Below are positions 45,301 through 53,607 of a DNA stretch of 64,000 nucleotides, piece after piece. Position numbers and translations under genes: made by a program. Origin of the DNA: Antarctobacter heliothermus (GTDB taxonomy: Bacteria > Pseudomonadota > Alphaproteobacteria > Rhodobacterales > Rhodobacteraceae); NCBI RefSeq assembly GCF_002237555.1, contig NZ_CP022540.1:1178001-1242000 (forward strand). Reading direction: 5' to 3'. Within the stretch, counting starts at the first letter, position 1, and each line of letters opens with the position of its first letter. The notes under the pieces were generated by a model. It had not been told where the DNA came from. It did not search any database and saw nothing but the letters and a program-made list of their open reading frames with translations.

Positions 45301-47768
45301 TTTCCATGCAGGCGGTTGAGGTGACAGAGGGTGAGAATACGCTGACCCTGCCGGTGACGCAGGATTGGGGTGCGGGCGTCTATGTGACCGCGCAGGTGAT
45401 CCGCCCAATGGATGTGACCGCTGGACAGAATCCGGCTCGCGCGCTGGGCCTGACCCATGCCGCTGTCGATCCCGGTGACGCGCATCTCAACGTCGGCTTT
45501 GATGCGCCGGCGGAAAGTGCGCCGCGCGGTCCGCTGACTGCCAAGGTGACAGTCGACAACGTAACTCCCGGCGACACCGCCTATGTCACTGTCGCGGCTG
45601 TGGATCTGGGGATCCTGAACCTGACTGCGTTTGCGACACCGGACCCTGCGGGCCACTACTTTGGTCAGCGTCGTCTGGGGGTTGAGATTCGCGATATCTA
45701 TGGCCGTCTGATCGACGGCATGAACGGCGCGATGGGAGCGGTCCGTTCGGGCGGTGACGGCGTGGCAGGCATGCGCCTGCAAAGCCCGCCGCCGACAGAG
45801 GCGACCGTGGCCTTCTTCTCGGGTCTCTTGCCCGTAGCGGAGGATGGTTCTGTCGAGGTCAGCTTTGACATTCCCGACTACAACGGCACCGTCCGGCTGA
45901 TGGCGGTTGCTTGGTCGCCCTCGGGCGTTGGCGCGGCAGAGGCTGATGTGCTGGTGCGTGACCCGGTGGTGATCTCGGCCTCGCTGCCGCGTTTCCTGTC
46001 ACCGGGGGATGAAAGCCGCCTGCTGCTGGAGCTGACCCATGCCAAGGGGCCTGCGGGTGAGATGCCGCTGGCGATCACCGCAGATGGTGTGACGCTGGAC
46101 ACCGGCGCGCTGCCCGCCGCCGTGACGCTGGGGGATGGCGAAAAGCTTGCACTGGAATTGCCGTTGACCGCTGACGGCATCGGCGACCACAAGATCGAGA
46201 TCGCGGTGACCACACCGGACGGTTTGCGACTGACCAAGGAACTGACTCTTGGGGTAAGGTCAAACGACCCCGACGTGGGCACGACCCGCCGGTTCCAACT
46301 GGCCGCAGGTCAGACCTTTACCCTGGACGCGGATGTCTTTGCCGATCTGCGGGTCGACGGCGCCTCTGCCATGATGTCCGCCGGTCCGCTGGCTCGGTTC
46401 GATGTGCCGGGGCTGCTAGCCTCACTGGATCGCTACCCTTACGGATGTACTGAACAGGTAACGTCAAAGGCGCTGCCGCTGCTCTACATGTCGGCGATTG
46501 CCGAGCCTTTGGGCCTTGGCGACAAGGACCGTATCGACTTGCGCATCGAACAGTCGATTGCCCAAGTGCTGACGCGCCAAGCCAACAACGGGGCCTTTGG
46601 CCTCTGGGGGGCGTGGTCAGGCGATTTCTGGCTGGATGCCTATGTCACCGACTTCCTCAGCCGCGCCAAGGGTGCGGGATATGAGGTGCCTGACATTGCT
46701 TGGCAGAACGCGCTGGATAACCTCCGGAACCGGATCGCCTATGCGCCCGATTTTGACAACGGCGGGCAGGACATCGCCTATGCGCTGATGGTACTGGCGC
46801 GTGAGGGTGAGGCCGCCATGGGCGACCTGCGTTACTACGCCGACGAGAAGGCGGATGATTTTGCCACGCCTTTGGCGCAGGCCCAGCTTGCCGCCGCTTT
46901 GGCCAGCTACGGTGACCAGCCGCGCGCGGACGCCATGTTCGGCCGTGCCGCGGCGCGTCTGTCGGCCACACCGGTCTCGACGAAACAGGGCTTCCGCGAC
47001 GACTATGGCAGCACGCTCCGCGACGCGGCAGGGCTGCTGGCGCTGGCGGTTGAGGCGCGGTCAGACAGGTTTGACCGCGACGCGGTTGTGCGCCGCATCT
47101 CCGCCGTCAACCGCCCGCTGTCGACGCAGGAACAGGCGTGGTCCCTGCTGGCCGCACACGCCATGGTGCAAGACCCGACCGTTTCGGGCCTTGCGCTGAA
47201 TGGCGAGGCGCTGAAAGGCCCCTTTGTCCGTCGGATAGAGGCCGAAGGGCTAGAACCGGTGACACTGACCAATACCTCTGACACACGCACCGACGTCACT
47301 CTGACCACGCTGGGCAAGCCACTGGGCGCGACAGAGGCGGGGGGATATGGCTATGCGCTGACACGCGAATACTTCACCCTCGACGGTGAGCCGATCACCG
47401 AGATCCGTGCAGGTGACCGTATGGTGGCGGTGTTGACGATCAAACCCGCTGAAAAGACCGGCGCGCGTCTGATCCTTGACGATGCCTTGCCTGCGGGGTT
47501 CGAGATCGACAATCCTAGTCTGTTGCGCTCTGGCGACATTCGTGCGCTGGATTGGCTGAAGCTGGCCGACGCGGAACATGCAGAGTTCCGCACGGATCGC
47601 TTTCTGGCAGCTGTAACACAGAGTAACGAAAAACCATTGCAGCTGGCCTATGTTCTGCGCGCGGTGTCGCCCGGCACTTTTCATCACCCGGCGGCATTGG
47701 TCGAGGACATGTACCGGCCAGAGTATCGTGCTACGACCGCCTCTGACCGGGTGACGATCCTGCCATGA
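42342..47768 (+). CDS. bacterial alpha-2-macroglobulin with N-terminal PAN/Apple domain
   Basis: Very large periplasmic protease trap, 1808 residues. It begins with a signal peptide (IVLAAVAVVVGLSSAHAQ), then a PAN/Apple-like domain (about 25-100) with paired Cys (CQRACLDATGC, NACFP), macroglobulin domains and a thioester site CTEQ at C1369 in YPYGCTEQVTS. The CxEQ motif is complete, so covalent trapping is possible. ATG at 42342 follows AAAGGAGC. Followed by a glycolipid-binding-domain gene and pbpC with overlaps, the classic A2M/PBP1C pairing with one inserted gene. Confidence 0.93.
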   Translation: MRRIVLAAVAVVVGLSSAHAQEVMPDRRFVITRDVDYVGNDLQSLFDTTLDACQRACLDATGCIAFTFNARTNACFPKSEVTDRAAFEGAVSGRVVITPAETLDLAETRRSDLDFLRENDISRARQEAVDLAVRHGGGQWTVTALMDAAQEARDNGNMSDAIHWTGAALAQNDDPALWLQYGQWSVNYAETVQGADKRKYFGRALLASVNGYLRAADDSQRTTALVDMAYALEAEDRGRDMIPALRLAETLDDRPFVTDMLDDAIGKYGFRVDDHLVEADTATPRICASFTEPLVRAGQDYAPYVKLPDPRLAVVQDDQRICVTGVEHGSRYTITFRSGLPAQSGESLVRDVPITAYVSDRAPTLSFPGRAYVLPRTADAGLPIETVNLDEVDLVLRRVSDRNLVRAIQDDYFGRPLGRYDEEYFARDLAEEIWRGTGVVENRLNADMMTRLPMGDVLGDLPAGIYALTAAVPDPKQGSDRRSTQWFILSDIGLTTLQGTDGLTVFARDLGSAAPMDGLEVSLLAGANRVLETVTTDAAGVARFAPGLLRGSDGSAPALVMAKRGDTDIAFLSLTDPAFDLSDRGVAGRAPAGPLDAFLAFDRGVYRAGEEINVTALLRDAQADAVGDVPLTAVLTRPDGVEYSRHISDGGEAGGHVYTLPLGPTVPRGTWRLAVYADPKGEALTSDTLLVEDFVPERIDFDLNLPDAPINPLSPPLLGVDARYLFGAPGADLDIEGELRLSTQTRLDSFPGYRFGRHDDDSVTRIESFDADLTTDATGAAQLVLPMPDIDPQGRPMVATAVLRLSEASGRPVERSIARSVAPPTPMIGIKPAAEEFAEGAEARFSVMAVGPDLRAQEMDVSWQVNRVRTRYQWYQDYGNWYWEPVTSRETVARGKGTLGDDPLQIAAEVDWGQFEVVVERKDGAYLAASMSFSAGWYAPADAADAPDMLELSLDKPAYTEGETATLRMVPRYAGKALITVLADRVISMQAVEVTEGENTLTLPVTQDWGAGVYVTAQVIRPMDVTAGQNPARALGLTHAAVDPGDAHLNVGFDAPAESAPRGPLTAKVTVDNVTPGDTAYVTVAAVDLGILNLTAFATPDPAGHYFGQRRLGVEIRDIYGRLIDGMNGAMGAVRSGGDGVAGMRLQSPPPTEATVAFFSGLLPVAEDGSVEVSFDIPDYNGTVRLMAVAWSPSGVGAAEADVLVRDPVVISASLPRFLSPGDESRLLLELTHAKGPAGEMPLAITADGVTLDTGALPAAVTLGDGEKLALELPLTADGIGDHKIEIAVTTPDGLRLTKELTLGVRSNDPDVGTTRRFQLAAGQTFTLDADVFADLRVDGASAMMSAGPLARFDVPGLLASLDRYPYGCTEQVTSKALPLLYMSAIAEPLGLGDKDRIDLRIEQSIAQVLTRQANNGAFGLWGAWSGDFWLDAYVTDFLSRAKGAGYEVPDIAWQNALDNLRNRIAYAPDFDNGGQDIAYALMVLAREGEAAMGDLRYYADEKADDFATPLAQAQLAAALASYGDQPRADAMFGRAAARLSATPVSTKQGFRDDYGSTLRDAAGLLALAVEARSDRFDRDAVVRRISAVNRPLSTQEQAWSLLAAHAMVQDPTVSGLALNGEALKGPFVRRIEAEGLEPVTLTNTSDTRTDVTLTTLGKPLGATEAGGYGYALTREYFTLDGEPITEIRAGDRMVAVLTIKPAEKTGARLILDDALPAGFEIDNPSLLRSGDIRALDWLKLADAEHAEFRTDRFLAAVTQSNEKPLQLAYVLRAVSPGTFHHPAALVEDMYRPEYRATTASDRVTILP

Positions 47769-48319
47769 GCGGTGAGACGATTGCGACAACTCAATGGCGC
47801 GCGCTTGACCGGGATGGTGAGGACAAGTGCCGTCTTGCCCGTCTCGATCAGGGGTGGATGCTGGTGGGCCATGCGCGGTTCCGCGATGGCAATGGATGGG
47901 CCGCGCTGGACTATGTGATCCGTGTGGATGCGGACTGGTGCACCACCAGCGCCGATGTCACCGGCGAACACGGCGGCGACCCAGTCGCCGTGCGGTTGGT
48001 GCGCGGGCGGGATGGCTGGACCGTGAATGACGCGCCACGCCCTGACCTGAGAGGGGCCGAAGATGTGGACCTTGCCTTTACCCCTGCCACCAATCTCATG
48101 CCACTTAACCGGGTGCCAGAGGTCGGGAGGTTGGACACAACTGCAGCTTGGGTCCGGTTTCCCGGTCCCTTGGTGTCGCCGCTGACGCAAAGCTATACGC
48201 GGGAACGCGGCGGGATGGTGCGCTATTCGGCCGAGGAAACCGCGTTTGAGACGCAGCTGGCGGTGGACCGGCACGGCTTTGTGACCACCTATCCCGGTCT
48301 GTGGGAGACAAGTGAGTGA
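47765..48319 (+). CDS. putative glycolipid-binding domain protein
   Basis: A 184-residue cytoplasmic-looking protein without signal peptide. Its sequence matches the putative glycolipid-binding family (COG3554-like): WRALDRDGEDKCRLARLDQG, LDYVIRVDADWCTTSADV, LAFTPATNLMPLNRVP and YTRERGGMVRYSA. It overlaps the A2M gene and pbpC by four bases each, so it is produced with both. Role in this operon is unclear; it could contact the lipid-linked substrate of pbpC. Confidence 0.78.
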   Translation: MSGETIATTQWRALDRDGEDKCRLARLDQGWMLVGHARFRDGNGWAALDYVIRVDADWCTTSADVTGEHGGDPVAVRLVRGRDGWTVNDAPRPDLRGAEDVDLAFTPATNLMPLNRVPEVGRLDTTAAWVRFPGPLVSPLTQSYTRERGGMVRYSAEETAFETQLAVDRHGFVTTYPGLWETSE

Positions 48320-50337
48320 AACGGCTGCTCGTTCTGGTGGTTGCTCTTTGGGTGACCGCCTTTGCGCGCGACCGGTTTGATGCGTTCATAGACGACACAA
48401 CGCTGCCGGTGCTGGTCCATGCGACCTCTCCCGAGGTGCGCGACCGCAATGGCGCGCTGCTGAGGGCCTATACCATCGACGATGGGCTGTGGCGGATGAA
48501 CGTATCTTCGGATCAGGTCGATCCGCTGTTTTTCAAGATGCTGTTCGCTTACGAGGATAAGCGTTTTCATAGCCACAAAGGCGTCGACTTGCGTGCCACG
48601 GCCCGCGCCGCCGGGCAGGCGCTGCGCAACGGTCATGTCGTTTCAGGGGCCTCGACCCTGACCATGCAGGTGGCGCGCCTGCTGGAGGATGGCACCACTG
48701 GCCAATGGAGCGGCAAATTGCGCCAGATGCGGCTGGCGCTGGCGCTGGAACGGCAGTTGACCAAAGACGAGATTATGGCGCTGTACCTGCGGCTGGCGCC
48801 CTATGGCGGCAACGTCGAAGGACTGCGGGCTGCGTCTCTGATCTGGTTGGGAAAGGAACCGACCCGCCTGACGCCTGCCGAGGCGGCGCTGCTGGTGGCC
48901 CTGCCCCAAGCCCCGGAAAGCCGTCGCCCGGATCGCTATCCAGACGCTGCCCGCGTTGCCCGCAACCGCGTGTTGATGCGGATGGCGAATGCCGGTGTCA
49001 TTCCGATGGCGGCCGCGCAATCCGACCGGCTGGACCCCGCGCCGCTGGGCCGCAAACAGATGCCGCAGCTTGCCCCGCATATGGCGGACCGTGCCATCGC
49101 GCTGGGCCCCGGACGGCATGACCTGACGCTGGACCGTTCGTTGCAGGAAAGCCTGGAAGATCTGGCGCGGCGCTATATGTCCGGCCGTGATGAACACCTG
49201 TCTGTCGCGCTGATCCTTGCCGATCACAAAAGCGGCGAAATCCTCGCCTCTGTCGGGTCCAAGGATTACACCGACATGATCGGGCAAGGCTTTGTCGACA
49301 TGACGCAGGCGCAGCGCTCTCCGGGCTCGACGCTGAAGCCATTGGTATATGGATTGGCCTTTGACCGGGGGCTGGCGCATCCCGAAACGCTGATCCTGGA
49401 TACACCAGTGCAGTTCGGAACATACGCGCCGCAGAACTTTGACGGTGCTTATCGCGGTGAGCTGCCGGTGCGGCGGGCGCTACAACTGTCGTTGAATATC
49501 CCGGTGATCCGCCTGACAGAGGCGTTGGGTCCGGCGCATTTGATGGCCGCGCTGGAACGTGCCGGCATCGAACCGGGGTTGCAGGGTGGCGCGCCCGGAC
49601 TGGCGCTTGCGCTGGGCGGGGTCGGTGTGACGCTGGAAGAGATGGTGCAGCTATACGCGGCGCTTGCGCGCGGAGGTGAGGCGCTGCCGCTGCGGTGGCG
49701 CGCCGATCAATACGGCGGTGAGGATGCTGCACGCCGTATTCTCAGCCCGGCCAGTGCCTGGCAGGTGGGTAATATTCTGGCGGACGTCGCGCCGCCCGCC
49801 TCTGCCGGACCGCCGGGGCGTGTGGCCTACAAGACAGGCACCTCTTACGGGCATCGCGACGCTTGGGCGCTAGGCTGGACCGGGCGGCATGTGGCCGGGG
49901 TCTGGATCGGTCGGCCCGATGGCACGCCGGTTCCGGGGGCCTTTGGTGGGGCGCTGGCCTCCCCATTGTTGTTCGAGGTTTTGGGCCGGGCGGAGGCGCG
50001 GCTAGAGCCGCTGGCCCCGCCACCGCCCGAAACCCTGCTGGTCAGCCGCGCGCAACTGCCTGAGCCGTTGCAACGGTTTGGCCCGCGCGAACCAGTACCG
50101 ACACTGCAACTGACCTTTCCGCCCGACGGGGCGCTGCTGACGGCAACGGGGGGCGGAGTGCCGGTCAAACTGCGCGGCGGTCTTCCACCTTACACCTTGT
50201 TGGCGGATGGGGCAGTACTGGCCACTGGGTTGCGCAGGCCCGAGTTTCTGGCCCCGGTCCTTGGCCCCGGTTTCACGACACTTTCGGTGATTGATGCGCA
50301 AGGGGCCTCGGGGCGGGTGTCAATCGAACTGAGGTAG
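48316..50337 (+). CDS. pbpC: penicillin-binding protein 1C
   Basis: Bifunctional peptidoglycan synthase of 673 residues. An N-terminal helix leads to a GT51 glycosyltransferase (YEDKRFHSHKGVDLRA, GASTLTMQVARLL), then a transpeptidase domain with active Ser in SPGSTLKPLVYG, SLN-type motif and KTGTSYGHRDAW, and a C-terminal PBP1C-specific domain (BiPBP_C). GTG start at 48316 is coupled to the upstream gene. PBP1C and A2M act together in envelope defence and repair in proteobacteria. Confidence 0.94.
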   Translation: MKRLLVLVVALWVTAFARDRFDAFIDDTTLPVLVHATSPEVRDRNGALLRAYTIDDGLWRMNVSSDQVDPLFFKMLFAYEDKRFHSHKGVDLRATARAAGQALRNGHVVSGASTLTMQVARLLEDGTTGQWSGKLRQMRLALALERQLTKDEIMALYLRLAPYGGNVEGLRAASLIWLGKEPTRLTPAEAALLVALPQAPESRRPDRYPDAARVARNRVLMRMANAGVIPMAAAQSDRLDPAPLGRKQMPQLAPHMADRAIALGPGRHDLTLDRSLQESLEDLARRYMSGRDEHLSVALILADHKSGEILASVGSKDYTDMIGQGFVDMTQAQRSPGSTLKPLVYGLAFDRGLAHPETLILDTPVQFGTYAPQNFDGAYRGELPVRRALQLSLNIPVIRLTEALGPAHLMAALERAGIEPGLQGGAPGLALALGGVGVTLEEMVQLYAALARGGEALPLRWRADQYGGEDAARRILSPASAWQVGNILADVAPPASAGPPGRVAYKTGTSYGHRDAWALGWTGRHVAGVWIGRPDGTPVPGAFGGALASPLLFEVLGRAEARLEPLAPPPPETLLVSRAQLPEPLQRFGPREPVPTLQLTFPPDGALLTATGGGVPVKLRGGLPPYTLLADGAVLATGLRRPEFLAPVLGPGFTTLSVIDAQGASGRVSIELR

Positions 50338-50395
50338 GGGGCTCTGCCCCCGTCTCCCTTTGGTCGCCCCCCCGGAATATTTTTGGACAGAAGAA
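50337..50395 (+). repeat. double-hairpin intergenic repeat, copy 3
   Basis: GGGGGCTCTGCCCCC hairpin, a weaker middle element, then CGCCCCCCCGGAATATTTTT and GGACAGAAGAAA. Its first G is the last base of the pbpC stop codon, so the repeat abuts the gene end directly and has the same orientation. Confidence 0.72.
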
Positions 50396-50530
50396 ACGCA
50401 AGGGGGCGGCGATTCTGGCCGGGCGATTCGGCAATCCGTTGCTGGTTGAATCCGGGCGGCAATTCCCCGCCCACAAAACCACCTTGCCATGTTAGAATCG
50501 CTGCCGAGGTTCGAGTAGACGGAGAGAGAC

Positions 50531-51955
50531 ATGGTTCAAGGGCTTTGGCGGCTGGCGCTGGCCGCCGTTCTTGGTGGTGTGGCAGGTGCTGGTCACGCGG
50601 CGGAGATCATGTTGTCTGACGGTCAAAGTATGGGGTGCCAGTTGCGGATAGACGGCCCCATCGCCACGGGCGATGCAGACCGGCTGGACGAGGCGCTGCG
50701 CGATTTGCCGTTCCCAGAGGGCACCAGCCCTGTTGGGCAGCGCGTTTGCCTGAACAGTACGGGAGGATCGTTGGTCGAGGCGGTGCGCATGGGCGATCTG
50801 ATCGCAGAGCGTTTTATGGGGACCGCCGTGCCGGAGGCCGCGACCTGCGAAGGGGCCTGTGCGCTGGTCTTTTTAGGGGGGCGGTTTGCCCATCCGGAGG
50901 CGGATGGCGATTTCATCCCCGACAGGGTGTTGCATCCGCGCGGGACTTTGGGTTTTCACGCGCCCCCCTTGGTGATCGAGGACCGCGCCTATGGACTGGA
51001 TGAAATCAACCACGCCTATTCCGCGGCGCTTGGCAGTATGGGCGAAATTCTGCGTCTGCGGTCCGATCACGCGGCGGAAATTCCGGACTCGTTGTTTCTG
51101 ACCATCCTCAACACGCCTGCCACCGACATGACCTATGTCGAGACGGTGGAACAGGCCGCGCGCTGGCAGATCGAGGTGGCCCCCGTGGCGCTGACAGCAG
51201 AAGATATTGGCGCTGCGCTGCGCCATGCCTGTCTGAACGCTGATGGCGGCATGCTGGATCAGCGCCCGTCGGACAGCTATCTGTATGGCTCTGCCAACCT
51301 GCCGTTTACCTATGCCAATCTTGGCGCGGACCACGCGCAGGTTACTTCGCGCGGGGGGTTTCGGGCCGAGGACGTGGCGAATTGCGATATGACGTTGCGC
51401 GCCGATGGCGACCCGCTGGACCGGATCGGCTATGTCACGTTCGAAGGGGGGGGGGCCAACGAGGACAGCCACCGTGACGTTTATCCCTATATGTTCCACG
51501 ATCCGCGTCTGCCGTTGTCGGCCCTGCCGGTGGCGCGTGGAGCAGCCGAGACCGGAGAGCAGATCTTTTTTGCGGCCATTCAGGCGGCGGCGCGCGAGGA
51601 ACTGTCTGAGGTCGAGATCAAGTCCTGCTGGTTGCTGTCGCCCGAGGCGCGGATCGTCAACGTGAATGACTATGTCAATCTGCGGGATGGTCCCGGGTTT
51701 GAAGCAGAATTGCTGCGCAAGGTGCCTTTGGGTGAGAAGGTGCGTGTGATCGCAACGCAGGATCTGCGCACGCCCGGAACCGGGGAGCAGGCGCGGTCCT
51801 GTCTGACGGCCTGCAACGATCTGGCGGCGGACAGCTCTGATGCTGATTTGCGCGCGCGGGTTGATCGCTGCATCGCGGGGAATGTGTTCTGGTACGAAAT
51901 TCGCGACGGTTCAGGTACGGCTGGCTATGTCAGCCGCAAATTTCTGGGCGATTGA
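50531..51955 (+). CDS. secreted ClpP-fold-like protein with C-terminal SH3 domain (paralogue A)
   Basis: Exported protein of 474 residues. After a signal peptide ending near HAAE, residues about 30-200 resemble periplasmic ClpP/crotonase-fold proteins (COG3904-like): CLNSTGGSLVEAV, CEGACALVFLGG and HPRGTLGFHAP. The position holding Ser in paralogue B (CESAC) is G108 here, so proteolysis is unlikely. The C-terminus (about 375-474) is an SH3b-like domain (VNDYVNLRDGPGFEAELLRK, GTAGYVSRKFL). A run of ten G lies in frame at 51446. First of a tandem pair. Confidence 0.78.
   Translation: MVQGLWRLALAAVLGGVAGAGHAAEIMLSDGQSMGCQLRIDGPIATGDADRLDEALRDLPFPEGTSPVGQRVCLNSTGGSLVEAVRMGDLIAERFMGTAVPEAATCEGACALVFLGGRFAHPEADGDFIPDRVLHPRGTLGFHAPPLVIEDRAYGLDEINHAYSAALGSMGEILRLRSDHAAEIPDSLFLTILNTPATDMTYVETVEQAARWQIEVAPVALTAEDIGAALRHACLNADGGMLDQRPSDSYLYGSANLPFTYANLGADHAQVTSRGGFRAEDVANCDMTLRADGDPLDRIGYVTFEGGGANEDSHRDVYPYMFHDPRLPLSALPVARGAAETGEQIFFAAIQAAAREELSEVEIKSCWLLSPEARIVNVNDYVNLRDGPGFEAELLRKVPLGEKVRVIATQDLRTPGTGEQARSCLTACNDLAADSSDADLRARVDRCIAGNVFWYEIRDGSGTAGYVSRKFLGD
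51446..51455 (+). repeat. in-frame G10 homopolymer
   Basis: Ten consecutive G inside the coding region of paralogue A encode part of EGGGAN. Such tracts are prone to slipped-strand mispairing. Loss or gain of one G would truncate the protein before its SH3 domain. Confidence 0.95.
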
Positions 51956-52093
51956 CGCGTATGTCCCGGGCCTGACTTGGGTCCTCTGTCCGCCTGGTTC
52001 GGTTGATGATGTAACAGGCGCCGCATTCCCGTCTTCGTGAAGGGCCGGTCGCATGTTAGGTTTGGCTGGATATTTCCCAGCACGAGATCCGAT

Positions 52094-53530
52094 ATGCATA
52101 TGATTTTTAGAACCGTCCTTGTGGCGTTGACATGCGCCCTATTCCTCATGCCCGGCCAGTCCGGGGCTGCTACGATCACCCTTGGCGGATCGCAGGAGAT
52201 GGGCTGCCGCATTGCCATTGACGGCCAGATCGGAAAGGGCGATGCGGATGCCCTGCGCGCCGTCTTTGAAGAAATCGGCTATCCCACCGAATATTCGCCG
52301 ATCGGGCGGCGCATTTGTCTGAACTCGCCGGGCGGGTCGTTGCTCGAAGGGTTGGCGATGGCCGATCTGATCGCAGAATGGAACTTTGGCACAGCGGTTC
52401 CTGATGGGGCGTCTTGCGAAAGCGCATGTTCTATCGTGTTTCTGGCGGGCCGTTTCAACAACCCGGAGGCAGGCGGCGCGTTCTCTGTCGACCGCGTGAT
52501 GCACCCGCGCGCGCGGATCGGGTTTCACGCGCCCTCGTTGCTGCTGGGAGAGCGGTCTTATTCCCGAGAGGAAGTGGACAAGGCCTATGCCATCGCGCTG
52601 GACAGCATGGCGGGTATTTTGCGCCATCGGGCCGAGAGTCTGACGGCGATTCCGGATTCCCTGTTTCTAGATTTACTGGGCACCCCGCCGTTTGAAATGA
52701 CCTATGTCGAAACAGTTGGGCAAGCAGCCCGATGGCAAATTGGCGTGGTCCCGGTCGCGTTGCCCTCGGGCGGGGTTCGCGAGGCCCTGAGCTATGCATG
52801 CTGGCACGTCGACTCCGGGCTGCTTGATTATTCGCCGTCGGAATACGGCAGCCCCTTTATGCTGGAGTTCAGTTTTGAAGAACTGACCGAAGAGACGCTG
52901 CGGGGGTCAAGCTCACGCGAGTTCCGATATGAAGGCTCTGCCCAGTGCGAGATCGGGATTTTTGCCAGCGGTGGTTTCAACAACTACAGCACGGTCGATT
53001 ATGTCGGTGTCGCGCAATACACTGGCGGGGCGACCGATCAGGATGTGTCCGGCACGGTTTATGCCTACATGCTGTACCCGTCAGAACAGAGCATCGACAC
53101 CTTGCCGGTCCCCCGACCGGGTGACGATCTGCGGTCCAGCGGCTTTTTTCAGGCCGCGCGCGCTACGTCCGGCGGTGGAGCGACGGGCGGGCTGACATCA
53201 TGTCGTCTGACGCAGGCCAACGCGCAGGTGATCAACGTCAACGAGTTTGTGAACCTGCGCGCAGCACCGGGGCTGCGCGCGCCGATTGTTGGTCAATTGC
53301 GGTTGGCGGAACAGGTGCAAGTGCCGGATATCGGTGCGCTGTTGCCCGTGCGCGGCGCGCCGCGCGGTCCAACCTGCGTCAGCATCTGTGACGGCCTGTC
53401 GAGCAGCCCGTCGGACGTGGGGCTGAAGGACAGCGCCGAAGGATGCATCGCGGAAAACATGCTTTGGTATCAGGTCATCAGTTCATCCGGCGTCACAGGC
53501 TATGTCAGCCGCCATTTCCTAACCGACTGA
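52094..53530 (+). CDS. secreted ClpP-fold-like protein with C-terminal SH3 domain (paralogue B)
   Basis: Exported protein of 478 residues with the same architecture as the preceding gene. After a signal peptide (VALTCALFLMPGQSGA), it has CLNSPGGSLLEGL, CESACSIVFLAG with candidate nucleophile S110, and HPRARIGFHAPS with candidate H145. The C-terminal SH3b-like domain reads VNEFVNLRAAPGLRAP ... GVTGYVSRHFL. Start ATG at 52094 or 52100; ribosome-binding site weak. It lies 138 bases after paralogue A, likely a tandem duplication. Confidence 0.78.
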   Translation: MHMIFRTVLVALTCALFLMPGQSGAATITLGGSQEMGCRIAIDGQIGKGDADALRAVFEEIGYPTEYSPIGRRICLNSPGGSLLEGLAMADLIAEWNFGTAVPDGASCESACSIVFLAGRFNNPEAGGAFSVDRVMHPRARIGFHAPSLLLGERSYSREEVDKAYAIALDSMAGILRHRAESLTAIPDSLFLDLLGTPPFEMTYVETVGQAARWQIGVVPVALPSGGVREALSYACWHVDSGLLDYSPSEYGSPFMLEFSFEELTEETLRGSSSREFRYEGSAQCEIGIFASGGFNNYSTVDYVGVAQYTGGATDQDVSGTVYAYMLYPSEQSIDTLPVPRPGDDLRSSGFFQAARATSGGGATGGLTSCRLTQANAQVINVNEFVNLRAAPGLRAPIVGQLRLAEQVQVPDIGALLPVRGAPRGPTCVSICDGLSSSPSDVGLKDSAEGCIAENMLWYQVISSSGVTGYVSRHFLTD

Positions 53531-53607
53531 CGTCAGGAATGCCGCACTTGCGATCCGGGGTGCTCCGGGGTTTTCTGCCCCGGAGGTCGAGTTGCGGGAG
53601 CAGGATC

